Shown: piece after piece, positions 25,741-35,554 of the stretch | Layout of the letters: each line of letters begins with the position of its first letter | How positions within the stretch are numbered: position 1 is the stretch's first letter | Origin: Slackia sp. | GTDB lineage: Bacteria; Actinomycetota; Coriobacteriia; Coriobacteriales; Eggerthellaceae | Assembly (NCBI GenBank): GCA_029266945.1 | Contig: JARIED010000011.1 | Location: forward strand, 1 to 52,402 | Length of the DNA stretch: 52,402 bases | Direction of reading: 5' to 3' | Notes under the pieces: generated by a model | Told to the model about the DNA's origin: nothing | The model's database searches: none | The model's input: only the letters and a program-made list of their open reading frames with translations | Translations under genes and position numbers: made by a program

Positions 25741-26646
25741 TTACTCAAAGATGGTCTTTTGGAACGGATGAGCCAGCTCATAGTAACGTAAAATCTCCTG
25801 AGCGGTTTCTTCTACGGCCTTATTGTCCGTTCTGATGACGATGCAGCCCAATTTACGCATCAACGCGCGGGCCTCTTCGAGGTCCTGATAGACCATCTCG
25901 GGCTCGGCATAGCTCGCCGCCACGGTGGCCGCGCCGCGTCCGGCGCCGCCGAGCCTGCGCGAGCGGATGCCCACCAGCACGTCAGGCGTCGTCATCAAGC
26001 CGAAGATCCTCGAGGGATCGCAATCGTAGATTTCTTTCGGGGGCTCGACGCCCAGCGCGAGCGGCACGTTGGCCACCTTGTATCCCTCCATGCCCATATA
26101 TATAGAGATAGGCGTCTTCGATGAACGGGACACGCCGAGCAGCACGATGTCGGCCTCGGTGAGGTCTTGCGGGTTACGGCCGTCGTCATGCTCTACCGTG
26201 AATTCCATTGCGGCGATACGTCGGAAGTAATGGGCGTCGGTCGTGCGCAGCAGCCCGGGGTTGTTACGCGGCGAAAGGCCCGACGCGTCGGCCAAAGCAT
26301 GGATCGGCGTGCTCATGATATCGACGCCGTGCAGACCCGCATCCTGGCAGAACGCGCGCAGCTTCGAGCGCATCTCGGGATCGACCAGCGTGAAGAACAC
26401 TACCAGGTCGTCTTTAAGCCCGGCTTCGCGATAGCGCTCCTGGTGCGAGGTGAGGAAGTTCACGATCTCGTCGAAATTGCGCGCCTTGGGCAAGATCTCG
26501 ATATAAGGCTCGGGAACGCCGAACTGGCCCGCAGCCGCTCGAGCAAGCGTGTGCGCAGTAGCGCCGAGGGAGTCGCTGACGATATAGATGGTAGGAAGCG
26601 GAGAATCGTTGTGAATGCAGATATGCTCTCGCAAGTCTCCCGACAT
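25741..26646 (-). CDS. ppsR: Pyruvate, phosphate dikinase regulatory protein (PDRP, DUF299)
   Basis: 301 residues. The N-terminus has IYIVSDSLGATAHTLARAA, and the P-loop is GVSRSSKTP within ADIVLLGVSRSSKT; DVPLALGVEPP-like NVPLALGVEPP follows. This bifunctional enzyme uses ADP to inactivate PPDK by phosphorylating an active-site Thr, and uses phosphate to reactivate it. The gene lies 45 bases upstream of ppdK on the same strand, so the two are almost certainly one operon. GGGGAGAGG precedes ATG 26646. Confidence 0.94.
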   Translation of the reverse strand: MSGDLREHICIHNDSPLPTIYIVSDSLGATAHTLARAAAGQFGVPEPYIEILPKARNFDEIVNFLTSHQERYREAGLKDDLVVFFTLVDPEMRSKLRAFCQDAGLHGVDIMSTPIHALADASGLSPRNNPGLLRTTDAHYFRRIAAMEFTVEHDDGRNPQDLTEADIVLLGVSRSSKTPISIYMGMEGYKVANVPLALGVEPPKEIYDCDPSRIFGLMTTPDVLVGIRSRRLGGAGRGAATVAASYAEPEMVYQDLEEARALMRKLGCIVIRTDNKAVEETAQEILRYYELAHPFQKTIFE

Positions 26647-26755
26647 GGCCTCTCCCCTTTCCGTGCGCCGAAACCCGACGCATCGATACGATTGGGCGAA
26701 GCGGCATAAGCCGCCTGGACGAGAATCCGTCCATAGTTCTGCTCAATATACAAAA

Positions 26756-26786
26756 AACCGGCCCCCGTAAAAACGGGAAGCCGGTT
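26756..26786 (-). terminator. Terminator of the rpsP-glyS operon
   Basis: AACCGGC pairs with GCCGGTT, with an inner CCCG/CGGG stem; on the - strand TTTTTTG follows. It lies 43 bases past the glyS stop. Confidence 0.85.
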
Positions 26787-26828
26787 CATCCATAGAAACG
26801 GAATCGATGCGCTCGTTATCGGCGTCGA

Positions 26829-28913
26829 TTACTTGGCGAGCTGACCGAAGTCGGCCACGCGGGCGAACACGTCGACGAAACGGTTCAGGATGCGCAGACG
26901 ATTCTCGCGCAGCGCGACGTCCTCGTCCATGACCATGACCTTCTCGAAGAACAGGTCGACGGGCTTGCGCAGCGAGGCGAGCTCGGCGAGAGCCTCGGGG
27001 TAATCGTCGGCATCGAGGGCGCGGGCCACGCGGCCTTCGGCCTGAACGACCGCGCAGGCCAGTGCATGCTCGACCTCGGAGAGCAGCGATTCGTCGTAAT
27101 CGCAGCCCAGCGATGCGTCGCGCAGGTTGTTGGCGCGGGCGTAGGCAATGGCAAGGTCGGCGAAGGTCTCGGGAGCCTCCTGACGCGCATGCTCGAGGGC
27201 ATAGACGCGGTTGATGAGCTCGAGCGGCTCGCGCACGCCTGCGGCGAGCACGGCGTCGATGGCATCGGCGCTGCTGCCGCCATCACGCACCATGACCTTC
27301 GTACGCGTGATGAAGAACTCGATGACCTGCTCGCGCACGGCCGCGGCATCGAATTCGATGCCATCGGCGGCGTATGCGGCCAAGGAAGCGTCGATCGCGG
27401 GGACCAGCTCGACGTCTATCGCATCATTGCCGGTCAGCATGGCCACGATGCCGAGAGCGCTGCGGCGCAGGGCGAACGGGTCGGAAGAGCCCGTCGGAGC
27501 CTGGCCGACTGCGAACAGGCCGCAGATCGTGTCGAGCTTGTCGGCGAACGCGACGGCTTTGCCCACGCGGGTCGCGGGGGTGGCGTCGCCCGAGAAGCGA
27601 GGACGGTAGTGGTCGGCGATGGCGCCCGCCACCACGTCGGTCTCGCCCGCGGCCTTGGCATAGTAGGATCCCATGATGCCCTGGACGCTCGTGAACTCGA
27701 CGACCGCGCCCGTCACCAGGTCGGCCTTGCACAGATAAGCCGCGCGCAGGGCGTCCGCCTTCTCCTGGCCTTCGAGGCCGGCGGCGGCGCACAGGTGCTC
27801 GACCAGCTTGACGATACGCTTGGTCTTGGCGAGCGTGGTGCCCAGCTTCTCCTGGAAGACGACCTCGTCGAGGTGCTCGACGTAGGACTCCAGCGGAGCC
27901 TTGAGGTCTTCGTCGTAGAAGAACTTGGCGTCATAGAGGCGGGCCGCCACGACGCGCTGGTTGCCGTCGACGATGTTCGCCTCGAACTCGGGATTGCCGT
28001 TCGAGGTGATCAGGAACTTGTTCGCAAGCGAGCCGTCGGCGTTGAACAGCGGGAAATAGCGCTGATGGACGAGCATCGCGTCGACGATGATTTCCTTCGG
28101 CACGGCCAGGAACAGCTCGTCGAACTCGCCCACCATGACCGTGGGATACTCGGAGAGGTTCACGACCTCGGCGAGCGTCTTCGCAGGAAGCTCGGCGGTC
28201 AGGCCGCATGCCTTCTCAGCCTCGGCCACCTGGGCGCGGATGGACTGCTCGCGCTCCTGCTCGGTCACGACGACGAACGCGTTGCGGATCGTGTCGATCA
28301 GCTGATCGGCGTGAGCCACGGCATGCGGGCCGGGAGCCAGGAAGCGATGGCCGCGGGTCTCGTTGCCGGCCTCGAGGCCTGCGAAACGGACCGGAACGAC
28401 CGCGTCGCCCAGCATGGCCACGATCCAGCGCACCGGGCGCGAGAAGTACTGGCTCGTGGTGCCCCAGCGGCACGACTTGGGCCAGGAGATGGACGCGATG
28501 ACGCCCTCGAGCACCTCGGGCAGCAGCGCAGCCACGTCGGCAGCGGGAGTCTCCTTCACCGCGTAGACGTACTCGACGCCGCCCTCGTCGCGGCGCTCGA
28601 GCGCGGACACGTCGACGCCTTTGCCGCGCGCGAAGCCTGCGGCGGCCTTGGTCGGATCGCCCTCGGCGTCGAACGCGATCTTGGCGGCGGGGCCGCGGAA
28701 CTGCTCGACGGTGGCCTCGGTGCGCTCGGGCACGCCCTCGACGACCGCGATCAGACGACGGGGCGTGGAATAGGCATTGACCTCGTCGAAGGGAACGCGG
28801 GCGGATGCCAGGGCCTCGGAAACCAGGCGCGGCAGCTGCTCGGTCGCGGCGTGCAGGTCGAATGCGGGAAGCTCTTCGGTGCCGATTTCGAATGCGAGCG
28901 TGGTCTTTTCCAT
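26829..28913 (-). CDS. glyS: Glycyl-tRNA synthetase beta subunit
   Basis: 694 residues. FEIGTEELPAFDL, VFQEKLGTTLAKTKRI and the HD-like region with RYRPRFSGDATP are typical of GlyS. With GlyQ it forms the alpha2beta2 glycyl-tRNA synthetase of most bacteria; beta binds tRNA-Gly. ATG 28913 is preceded by AAGGAGG seven bases upstream, and the gene begins two bases after the glyQ stop. The longer frame to 28958 overlaps glyQ and is rejected. Confidence 0.97.
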   Translation of the reverse strand: MEKTTLAFEIGTEELPAFDLHAATEQLPRLVSEALASARVPFDEVNAYSTPRRLIAVVEGVPERTEATVEQFRGPAAKIAFDAEGDPTKAAAGFARGKGVDVSALERRDEGGVEYVYAVKETPAADVAALLPEVLEGVIASISWPKSCRWGTTSQYFSRPVRWIVAMLGDAVVPVRFAGLEAGNETRGHRFLAPGPHAVAHADQLIDTIRNAFVVVTEQEREQSIRAQVAEAEKACGLTAELPAKTLAEVVNLSEYPTVMVGEFDELFLAVPKEIIVDAMLVHQRYFPLFNADGSLANKFLITSNGNPEFEANIVDGNQRVVAARLYDAKFFYDEDLKAPLESYVEHLDEVVFQEKLGTTLAKTKRIVKLVEHLCAAAGLEGQEKADALRAAYLCKADLVTGAVVEFTSVQGIMGSYYAKAAGETDVVAGAIADHYRPRFSGDATPATRVGKAVAFADKLDTICGLFAVGQAPTGSSDPFALRRSALGIVAMLTGNDAIDVELVPAIDASLAAYAADGIEFDAAAVREQVIEFFITRTKVMVRDGGSSADAIDAVLAAGVREPLELINRVYALEHARQEAPETFADLAIAYARANNLRDASLGCDYDESLLSEVEHALACAVVQAEGRVARALDADDYPEALAELASLRKPVDLFFEKVMVMDEDVALRENRLRILNRFVDVFARVADFGQLAK

Positions 28914-28914
28914 C

Positions 28915-29832
28915 CTATGCCTCCTTCGAATCGGCTTCGGGCTTGACGCCCACGACATGCTCCATATACGACGCGCAGCACGCTTTGGCGATCGTGCGGA
29001 CGCGAAGGATGTAACCCATGCGCTCGGTCGCGGAGATGACGCCGCGCGCGTCGAGCAGGTTGAAGGCGTGGCAGCATTTCAGAACGCTGTCGTACGCCGG
29101 AAGCGGCAGGCCCGCTTCGAGGGTGCGCAGGCACTCGGCCTCGCGGTCGTTGAACTCCTGAAACAGGAAATCGGTGTCGGCCACTTCGAAGTTGTAGCGC
29201 GAATACTGACGCTCGTTTTCGAGATAGACGTCGCCGTAGGTGAAGACGAGGCCGTCCTTGCCGCGGCTCCACACGATGTCGAACATGCTGTCGACGCCCT
29301 GGATGTACATCGTCAGACGCTCGAGGCCGTAGGCGATTTCCACGGGAACGGGGCTGCACTCGAAGCCGCCGACCTGCTGGAAGTAGGTGAACTGAGTCAC
29401 TTCCATGCCGTCGATCCAGACCTCCCAGCCAAGGCCCCATGCGCCTAGCGTCGGGCTTTCCCAGTCGTCTTCGACGAAGCGGACGTCGTGCTTATCGGTG
29501 TCGATGCCGATGGCGCGCAGGCTGCCCAGGTAGAGCTCCTGGATATCGTCCGGGGAGGGCTTCATGAGGACCTGGAACTGGTAGTAGAACTGCGTGCGGT
29601 TGGGGTTTTCGCCGTAGCGGCCGTCGGTGGGACGGCGGCAGCCCTGCACGTAGCAGGTGCGCCAGGTATCGGGGCCCAGCGAGCGAAGCGTGGTCGCAGG
29701 CGCATTGGTACCCGCGCCGACTTCGTTGTCGTAAGGCTGCAGCACCACGCAGCCCAGATCGGCCCAGTAGCGCTGCAGCGTCAGGATGATGTCCTGGAAG
29801 CTGAGCGCGTCGGGCTTAGCAGCATGACTCAT
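28915..29832 (-). CDS. glyQ: Glycyl-tRNA synthetase alpha subunit
   Basis: 305 residues. [24 protein letters not shown] at the start and [29 protein letters not shown] and [14 protein letters not shown] mark GlyQ, the catalytic subunit that activates glycine. AGGAG lies ten bases before ATG 29832. It follows lepB after two bases and precedes glyS with no gap. No T-box leader is seen, because the gene sits inside the operon. Confidence 0.97.
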   Translation of the reverse strand: MSHAAKPDALSFQDIILTLQRYWADLGCVVLQPYDNEVGAGTNAPATTLRSLGPDTWRTCYVQGCRRPTDGRYGENPNRTQFYYQFQVLMKPSPDDIQELYLGSLRAIGIDTDKHDVRFVEDDWESPTLGAWGLGWEVWIDGMEVTQFTYFQQVGGFECSPVPVEIAYGLERLTMYIQGVDSMFDIVWSRGKDGLVFTYGDVYLENERQYSRYNFEVADTDFLFQEFNDREAECLRTLEAGLPLPAYDSVLKCCHAFNLLDARGVISATERMGYILRVRTIAKACCASYMEHVVGVKPEADSKEA

Positions 29833-29834
29833 GA

Positions 29835-30404
29835 TTAAAGCACTCCTATATGATCGAGGGGCCAGTAGATCGCGACGGCGCGTCCGCTCACGGACGTCTC
29901 GTCGATGGAACCGAAATAACGCGAGTCGGCCGAGTTGGTGCGATTGTCGCCCATGACCCAGATCTCGCCTTCGGGAACCGTGTACGGATAGAGAATATCG
30001 ACGCCCGACGCCGTCTTGAGCGGCGCGGTGGGCTTGTCCTGGGTATAGGGCTCGTCGAGCGGCACTCCGTCGACGTAGACGACGCCTTCGATCAAATCGA
30101 CCGTCTGGCCGCCCATGGCGATGGCGCGCTTGATCAGCGTGCGACCGGGGATTTCAGGGTCGTCGAACGTGATGATGTCGCCTGGTTCGACATCGCGAAA
30201 GTAGTAGGTGATCTTCTCGGACCAGACGTTGTCGCCGATCTCGATCGTGTCCTCCATCGAGCCTGAGGGAATGGTGTACGGGCAGACCACGAACGTCTGC
30301 AGACCCCACACCAAAGCCACCACGAGCAGGATGTAGCCCGCCCACGACAGGACGGTTCTCAGCATGCCGCGCGAACGCGGCGTCGCATGCTGGCCATAGC
30401 TCAC
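29835..30404 (-). CDS. lepB: Signal peptidase I
   Basis: 189 residues. One N-terminal membrane helix (about 15-38), then the catalytic Ser in IPSGSME, the catalytic Lys in TLIKRAIA, and box [14 protein letters not shown]. It cleaves signal peptides of secreted proteins at the outer face of the membrane. GGAGGA-like TAGGAGGATTTTCC precedes the ATG. It sits between trmD and glyQ, a slightly unusual place, with a short hairpin before it. Confidence 0.94.
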   Translation of the reverse strand: MSYGQHATPRSRGMLRTVLSWAGYILLVVALVWGLQTFVVCPYTIPSGSMEDTIEIGDNVWSEKITYYFRDVEPGDIITFDDPEIPGRTLIKRAIAMGGQTVDLIEGVVYVDGVPLDEPYTQDKPTAPLKTASGVDILYPYTVPEGEIWVMGDNRTNSADSRYFGSIDETSVSGRAVAIYWPLDHIGVL

Positions 30405-30427
30405 GGAAAATCCTCCTATGAAATGAA

Positions 30428-30448
30428 AAGGCGCCCTACAGACGCCTT
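30428..30448 (-). terminator. Short hairpin after trmD
   Basis: AAGGCG pairs with CGCCTT; on the - strand TTTTC follows. It overlaps the trmD stop codon (TAA 30449-30447) and lies 24 bases before the lepB start, so it may only reduce transcription into lepB. Confidence 0.5.
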
Positions 30449-31178
30449 AGAATGCCTCGCCGTGCAATGATAGCAAAAAAGCCCGTTCATCCTCGGTTAT
30501 ATTCGCCGTCTCCAGCAAATCGGGACGCAGGCGCGCAGTGCGCAGCAGAGACTGTTCGCGTCGCCATTTCTCGATAGCGGCGTGATTGCCCGACCTCAAG
30601 ATATCGGGAACATCCATGCCGCGATAGCTGGCGGGACGCGTGTATTGCGGGTATTCGAGCAAGCCGTCGTAGAAGCTCTCGTCGATGGCGCTTCCCTCGT
30701 CTCCGAGGACGCCGTCGAGCAGCCTGACCACGGCGTCGATCACCACCATCGATGCGAGCTCGCCCGACGTCAGCACGTAATCGCCCAACGAGATACAGCG
30801 GTCGGCCAGCGTGTAGACGCGCTCGTCGATGCCTTCGTAATGCCCGCAGATGAACAGCAAGCGGTCCTGCGAGGACAGCTCGGTGGCCACGCCCTGGTCG
30901 AAAGGCTCGCCGCACGGGGTGAGAAAGATCGTGTAGGGCTTCGGGCCCGCGGCGGCGATGTCGTCGTACGCCTCGAAGATGGGCTCGCACTTCATGACGA
31001 GGCCCTGGCCTCCGCCGTAAGGGTCGTCATCGGTGGTGCGATGGCGGTCATGCGTCCAATCGCGCAGATCGTAGGCATGGAAATCAAGCGCGCCGCATGC
31101 CTGGGCGCGCTTCATGATCGATTCCCCCATCACGGAATCGTACATGTGGGGAAATGTCGAAAGCGTTTCTATCTTCAT
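30447..31178 (-). CDS. trmD: tRNA (guanine-37-N1) methyltransferase
   Basis: 243 residues. IETLSTFPHMYDSV at the start, YGGGQGLVMK, and the trefoil-knot region with FICGHYEGIDERV, SLGDYVLTSGELA and EYPQYTRP are diagnostic. TrmD places m1G37 next to the anticodon using SAM and prevents frameshifts. ATG 31178 fits the conserved N-terminus; the longer frame to 31271 overlaps rimM. Four bases separate it from rimM. Confidence 0.97.
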   Translation of the reverse strand: MKIETLSTFPHMYDSVMGESIMKRAQACGALDFHAYDLRDWTHDRHRTTDDDPYGGGQGLVMKCEPIFEAYDDIAAAGPKPYTIFLTPCGEPFDQGVATELSSQDRLLFICGHYEGIDERVYTLADRCISLGDYVLTSGELASMVVIDAVVRLLDGVLGDEGSAIDESFYDGLLEYPQYTRPASYRGMDVPDILRSGNHAAIEKWRREQSLLRTARLRPDLLETANITEDERAFLLSLHGEAF

Positions 31179-31182
31179 GATG

Positions 31183-31746
31183 CTATGCGTCGTCCTCGGC
31201 CGAACCGTCACCGGCCGCATCCAGATCGACGAGACCATACGGCAAATCCATCGTAAGCACGCGTTCTTCATCGTCGAATTCGACGATGAAGTCTTCGACG
31301 AGAGGAATCAAGACTTCCCCCGTCGCGCCCGCGACGATCAAGAGGTCCTGTGTAGGCATTTCCTGCACGTCCTCGATCGTTCCGATGGCGCCGAGCGTGC
31401 TGTCGACGACCAGGAATCCCGCCAGGTAATCGGCGCTCGAATGCATGAAGCCTTCGAAATCTTCGGGCAGGTCGGCACGAGCCGCGAGACAGTGGCTTCC
31501 CATGAGAAGCTCCGCCGCATCGCGGTCTTTCACGCAATCGAATTCGACGGCGTATTCGCCTGCTCCGAGATGCTGCACGCCGCGCACACGGGCCCTACGG
31601 GGCCCGTCAAGCGTCGGCGGCACGAAACGCACGTCCAAACCCTCGCATAGAAGGAAAGGAAGGCCGCGCACGGAACGTGCGACAAGCCTTCCTTTGAGAC
31701 CTTGGGTTGCGATGAGTTCAGCTACGTCAGCCCAACGACGCGCCAT
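31183..31746 (-). CDS. rimM: Ribosome maturation factor RimM
   Basis: 187 residues. ELIATQGLKGRLVARSV is the RimM N-terminal motif with Gln in place of the usual His, followed by a PRC-barrel C-terminal region with VLIPLVEDFIVEFD. It helps 30S assembly by binding S19. The position between khpA and trmD is the standard rpsP-rimM-trmD order. Confidence 0.95.
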   Translation of the reverse strand: MARRWADVAELIATQGLKGRLVARSVRGLPFLLCEGLDVRFVPPTLDGPRRARVRGVQHLGAGEYAVEFDCVKDRDAAELLMGSHCLAARADLPEDFEGFMHSSADYLAGFLVVDSTLGAIGTIEDVQEMPTQDLLIVAGATGEVLIPLVEDFIVEFDDEERVLTMDLPYGLVDLDAAGDGSAEDDA

Positions 31747-31749
31747 AAG

Positions 31750-32007
31750 CTAATCCTCGATGAGCTCGACCTCGACATCGCCGCCGTCGGCACAGGCCGC
31801 GGCGCGAGCGAGGATGCGGATGGACTTGATGACGCGGCCCTGGCGGCCGATGACCTTTCCGGCGTCATCGGCGGCGACGCGAATCTCGACGAGCTCGGCG
31901 CCGCTCTCCGAAAACGAAGAGGACACCTCGACGGTCTCTTTGTCTTCGACAAGAGGTTCGACGATTTCACGCACCAAGGCGACGATGTCGGATGACGTCT
32001 GAGACAT
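31750..32007 (-). CDS. khpA: KH-domain RNA-binding protein KhpA
   Basis: 85 residues, a single KH domain with the GxxG loop GRQGRVIKSI and a DVEVELIED end. KhpA forms a complex with KhpB (EloR/Jag) and binds many small RNAs. It lies two bases after rpsP and three bases before rimM, the usual place in this operon. Confidence 0.94.
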   Translation of the reverse strand: MSQTSSDIVALVREIVEPLVEDKETVEVSSSFSESGAELVEIRVAADDAGKVIGRQGRVIKSIRILARAAACADGGDVEVELIED

Positions 32008-32009
32008 TG

Positions 32010-32255
32010 CTACTGAGCCTTCTTGGCGGTCTCGATGAGACGCTTGACGGTGTCAGTGGGCTGAGCGCCGTTGGCGACCCACTTCTCGACCTTCTCGAGG
32101 TCCAGAACGATTTCGGAGGGCTCGACGTTGGGGTTGTAGCGGCCGACCTGCTCGATGTAGCGACCGTCACGAGGGCTATGGGCGTCGGCAACGACCACGC
32201 GGTAGATCGGCTTCTTCTTGGCGCCATGGCGGGCGAGACGAATCTTAACTGCCAT
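32010..32255 (-). CDS. rpsP: 30S ribosomal protein S16
   Basis: 81 residues. [19 protein letters not shown] and [20 protein letters not shown] are diagnostic. ATG 32255 is the family start; a few in-frame codons upstream are ignored. It is the first gene of the operon rpsP-khpA-rimM-trmD-lepB-glyQ-glyS, and a strong promoter lies upstream. Confidence 0.98.
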   Translation of the reverse strand: MAVKIRLARHGAKKKPIYRVVVADAHSPRDGRYIEQVGRYNPNVEPSEIVLDLEKVEKWVANGAQPTDTVKRLIETAKKAQ

Positions 32256-32308
32256 TTCAGTAGACTCCTTCATGTATACAAGTTACTTCAAAAAACATGC
32301 GAGGGGAC

Positions 32309-32337
32309 ATGATATAACGTACCACCTCGTTTTTCAA
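32309..32337 (-). promoter_or_regulatory. rpsP operon promoter
   Basis: On the - strand TTGAAA (32337-32332), a 17-base spacer and TATCAT (32314-32309) form a standard housekeeping promoter, about 50 bases before the rpsP ATG. Confidence 0.65.
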
Positions 32338-32391
32338 GCGTCCGCGCCTTGCAAACCGGCAAGAACGCGGACGAATCGACGAATGATGCGC

Positions 32392-34650
32392 CTAGTGGCG
32401 GCGACGCGGGGTACGATGCTCGTTGTTCGCAGCCTCGCGGTTAGCACGGCCCGGACGACGGTCGGTGCGCTCGCGACGGCCCTCGCCGCGGTTCTCGCGG
32501 CCTTCGCGACCCTCGCCGCGCGGCTCGCGGGCAGGGGCGCTTCCCTCGGGAGCGTCAGGCTTATCGAGACGGTCGAGCGAAATCTTGCCGTTCTTCGGAT
32601 CGATCTCGATGACTTCGACCTTCACCACATCGCCCATGTTGAGGACGTCTTCGACCTGGCCCACACGGCCGTTGGCCATGCGGGAGATATGCAGCAAGCC
32701 ATCCTTGGAAGGCGTGAGCTTGACGAACGCGCCGAAGCTCTGGATGCCGACGACGGGGCCTTCGTAGACCTCGCCCACCTCGGGCTCCTTGACGATGGCC
32801 TCGATGGCAGCGCGCGCGGCGCGACCTGCCTCCTGGTCGACGGCGGCCACATGCACAGTGCCGTCTTCCTGGATGTCGATGCTGGCGCCGGTGGAATCCT
32901 GGATGCCGCGGATGGTCTCGCCGCCCTTACCGATGACTTCGCGGATCTTCTCGACCGGAATATGGATGGTCTCGATGCGCGGAGCGGTATCGCGCAGCTC
33001 TTCGCGCGGAGCGGCGATTTCGTCGAGCATGGCGGACAGGATGTGGGCGCGGCCTTCCTTGGCCTGCTGGAGCGCACGGCCGAGGATCTCGGTGGACAGG
33101 CCCTTGGCCTTGTTATCCATCTGCAAAGCGGTGATGCCGTTGGCGGTGCCCGTCACCTTGAAGTCCATGTCGCCGAGGAAGTCCTCGAGGCCCTGGATGT
33201 CGGAGAGGATGACGACGTCGTCGCCCTCCTTGATCAAGCCCATGGCGATGCCGGAAACGGGCGCCTTGATAGGCACGCCGGCGTCCATGAGCGCCAGGGT
33301 GGAACCGCAGGTAGAAGCCATGGACGAAGAGCCGTTGGACTCGAGGATCTCAGACACCACGCGGATCGCGTAGGGGAACTCGTCCTCGGAGGGCAGAATC
33401 GGCAGGATGGCGCGCTCGGCGAGGGCGCCATGGCCGATTTCGCGGCGCTTCGGGGCGCCCATGCGGCCCACTTCGCCCGTGCAGTACGGCGGGAAGTTGT
33501 ACTGGTGCATGTAGCGCTTGGATTCCTGCGGGTCGATCGTGTCGAGACGCTGGGCTTCGTTGAGCAGGCCCAGGGTGCACACGGACAGCGCCTGGGTCTG
33601 GCCGCGCTGGAACAGGCCGGAGCCGTGGACGCGGGGCAGGTAGCCCGGGCGGATGTAGAGCGGGCGGATCTCGGTGGCGCTACGGCCGTCGGCGCGCTCG
33701 CCCGTCTCGATCACCATGGTGCGCATGGCATGCTTCTCGAGGGCCTTGCAGGCAGCGGCGATGTCGCTGCGCCACATCTCGCGCTCCTCCTCGGAGAAGT
33801 CGTTCTCCTTGATGGACGCCTTGAGTTCTTCGACCTTGCCCATGCGGGAGAGCTTGTCGGCGTCTTTGAGTGCCGCGCTCATCTCGTCGAAGTGGGCGTT
33901 CACGCGCTCGGCGATCGAAGGATCGGCTACGTGGATCGGGTATTCCTTGGGCTCGGGAGCGACGAGGGCCAAGAACTCGGCCTGTTTCTCGCAGAAGGCG
34001 GCGATGGCCTCCTGACCGAATTCCATGGCGGCGAGCATGTCTTCCTCGGTCACCTCGTCGGCGCCGGCCTCGACCATGGAGATGTAGTCGCGGGTGCCTG
34101 CGATCGTGAGCTCGAGGTCGGAGTTCTCCTGCTCGGCATAGGTGGGATTGACGATGAATTCGCCGGTCTCCTTATCGCGCGCGATGCGCACGCAAGCCGC
34201 AGGGCCGTCGAACGGGGTGCCGCCGCACAGAAGCGCAGCGGACGCGCCGCCCACGCAGATGCAATCGGGCGGGTTCTGGCCGTCGCAGGCGAGCGTGGTC
34301 GCCACCACGTGGACTTCCTGCTTGAAGCCGTCGGCGAAGCCGGGGCGGATCGGACGGTCGATCATACGGGCGGTCAGCGTGCCCTTGTCGGAAGGCTTCG
34401 CCTCACGCTTCAGGTAACCGCCGGGGATGCGGCCGACCGCGTACATCTTCTCGATGAAGTCGACCGTCAGCGGAAAGAAGTCGTAGTCTTTCTGCTCCTT
34501 GGATACGACGGCGGTCACCAGGCACGTGGTTTCGCCCTGGCTGACCAGCACGGCGCCGGTGGCCTGCTTGGCAAGCTCACCGGTTTCGAGACGGTACTCT
34601 TTGCCGTACAGCTCGAAGCTCGTCGAAATCTTTTCCATAGAGATTCTCAT
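32392..34650 (-). CDS. pnp: Polyribonucleotide nucleotidyltransferase
   Basis: About 752 residues. Two RNase PH domains ([57 protein letters not shown]), then a KH domain ([16 protein letters not shown]) and an S1 domain ([17 protein letters not shown]) are in the normal order. PNPase degrades RNA 3'-5' with phosphate and is part of the degradosome. The last 45 residues are a low-complexity tail of [14 protein letters not shown] repeats, rich in Arg, Glu and Gly. The start at 34650 has AGAAGAG six bases upstream; ATG 34638 is an alternative. Confidence 0.96.
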   Translation of the reverse strand: MRISMEKISTSFELYGKEYRLETGELAKQATGAVLVSQGETTCLVTAVVSKEQKDYDFFPLTVDFIEKMYAVGRIPGGYLKREAKPSDKGTLTARMIDRPIRPGFADGFKQEVHVVATTLACDGQNPPDCICVGGASAALLCGGTPFDGPAACVRIARDKETGEFIVNPTYAEQENSDLELTIAGTRDYISMVEAGADEVTEEDMLAAMEFGQEAIAAFCEKQAEFLALVAPEPKEYPIHVADPSIAERVNAHFDEMSAALKDADKLSRMGKVEELKASIKENDFSEEEREMWRSDIAAACKALEKHAMRTMVIETGERADGRSATEIRPLYIRPGYLPRVHGSGLFQRGQTQALSVCTLGLLNEAQRLDTIDPQESKRYMHQYNFPPYCTGEVGRMGAPKRREIGHGALAERAILPILPSEDEFPYAIRVVSEILESNGSSSMASTCGSTLALMDAGVPIKAPVSGIAMGLIKEGDDVVILSDIQGLEDFLGDMDFKVTGTANGITALQMDNKAKGLSTEILGRALQQAKEGRAHILSAMLDEIAAPREELRDTAPRIETIHIPVEKIREVIGKGGETIRGIQDSTGASIDIQEDGTVHVAAVDQEAGRAARAAIEAIVKEPEVGEVYEGPVVGIQSFGAFVKLTPSKDGLLHISRMANGRVGQVEDVLNMGDVVKVEVIEIDPKNGKISLDRLDKPDAPEGSAPAREPRGEGREGRENRGEGRRERTDRRPGRANREAANNEHRTPRRRH

Positions 34651-34737
34651 CACTTTCTCTTCTTCTTCGGGACGCACGCTTTTCATGCGTCCTCGCGAGC
34701 AGCGCAGGCCCCTGCCCGCACCGACCGCAATATGCAA

Positions 34738-34757
34738 AAGCCCGCATAAGCGGGCTT
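34738..34757 (-). terminator. Terminator of rpsO
   Basis: AAGCCCGC pairs with GCGGGCTT around ATAA; on the - strand TTTTGC follows. It lies between rpsO and pnp, so some pnp expression may come from readthrough. Confidence 0.75.
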
Positions 34758-34773
34758 AATGCTTGACTTGAAG

Positions 34774-35061
34774 CTAGATGTTGTCGCGAATGCCGAGCTT
34801 CTTGATGAGGGCACGGTACTCTTCGATGTCGCGCTCTTTGATGTACTTCAGCATACCGCGGCGCTTACCGATGAGCATCATCAGGCCACGACGGGTGTGG
34901 TTGTCCTTCTTGTGGACCTTGAGGTGCTCGGTGAGGTTGCGGATGCGCTCGGAGAGAATAGCGACCTGAACCTCGGCGCTGCCGGAGTCGCCCTCGCCCT
35001 TGCCGAACTCCTTGACGAGCTCTGCGGTGCGCTCTTTGCTGATGCTGAGCTTGCTAGCCAT
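34774..35061 (-). CDS. rpsO: 30S ribosomal protein S15
   Basis: 95 residues, slightly longer than the usual 89. GSAEVQVAILSERIRNLTEHL, HTRRGLMMLIGKRRGMLKYI are diagnostic. ATG 35061 follows AGGAAAGGTGGAG; the GTG nine bases upstream is less likely. S15 is an early 16S binder. pnp follows. Confidence 0.97.
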   Translation of the reverse strand: MASKLSISKERTAELVKEFGKGEGDSGSAEVQVAILSERIRNLTEHLKVHKKDNHTRRGLMMLIGKRRGMLKYIKERDIEEYRALIKKLGIRDNI

Positions 35062-35196
35062 GTGCTCCACCTTTCCTGCGGGTCTTCCCCGCTTTCGTGC
35101 GGCCGTTGCGAGCCGCTAACCGTATACGCCCGATGCTGCGAAACCATGCAGGTGGTGCGTGGCTGCGAAGCGTCGGGTAAAAAAAGCAACCGTTGC

Positions 35197-35225
35197 AGTA
35201 TACGGGAGCTGAAGGCCTGACGCAA
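35197..35225 (-). promoter_or_regulatory. rpsO promoter
   Basis: On the - strand TTGCGT (35225-35220), a 17-base spacer and TATACT (35202-35197). It lies about 136 bases upstream of the rpsO start; the leader is long enough for S15 autoregulation by RNA structure. The stretch 35062-35396 holds no other gene I can support. Confidence 0.55.
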
Positions 35226-35365
35226 TGACGAATCGGCGCTTTCCGTCGAATCCACCGGACGTCCTCAATTCGCTCTCCATCATGGCGAGCGGATGACCCG
35301 CATGTTCCATGATTGGGTCGCCGCCAAAACGCTTGAGGAAAGCCTCGAGTCGTAAGTCGAAAAAC

Positions 35366-35395
35366 GGGAAGGGGCCCTGAAGAGCCCCTTCCCGT
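35366..35395 (-). terminator. Strong terminator inside a small open frame
   Basis: A near-perfect stem (CGGGAAGGGGC with GCCCCTTCCCG) with a small loop; on the - strand GTTTTTC follows. It therefore ends a - strand transcript from the small gene at 35554, whose reading frame has no stop before it. Confidence 0.8.
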
Positions 35396-35396
35396 T

Positions 35397-35554
35397 CCAT
35401 CGAATGCCTCCATGCGCGCTTCGCCTTGCGCGCCATGGCCGCACGCGTAGCCGTTGTAACGCGGCTTCTTCGCAAGCGCGGCCTCTTCGGCCGACAGGCG
35501 CCACCCAGGGCCGGTCTTCGCGACGCCGCACGTGCGCTTCGCCTTCTTCGACAC
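35397..35554 (-). pseudogene. Small basic Cys-containing protein, apparently broken
   Basis: A strong Shine-Dalgarno (GAAGGAGGTGAG) precedes GTG 35554. The product begins SKKAKRTCGVAKTGPGWR and continues through KKPRYNGYACGHGA. After about residue 42 the frame looks unnatural and runs through a terminator hairpin without a stop, as far as 35054. The next frame over, however, reads ARKAKRAWRHSMEREGALQG, which looks protein-like. So a one- or few-base deletion near 35425-35435 probably joined two frames. I do not recognise a family with certainty. Coordinates are given up to the terminator. Confidence 0.5.
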
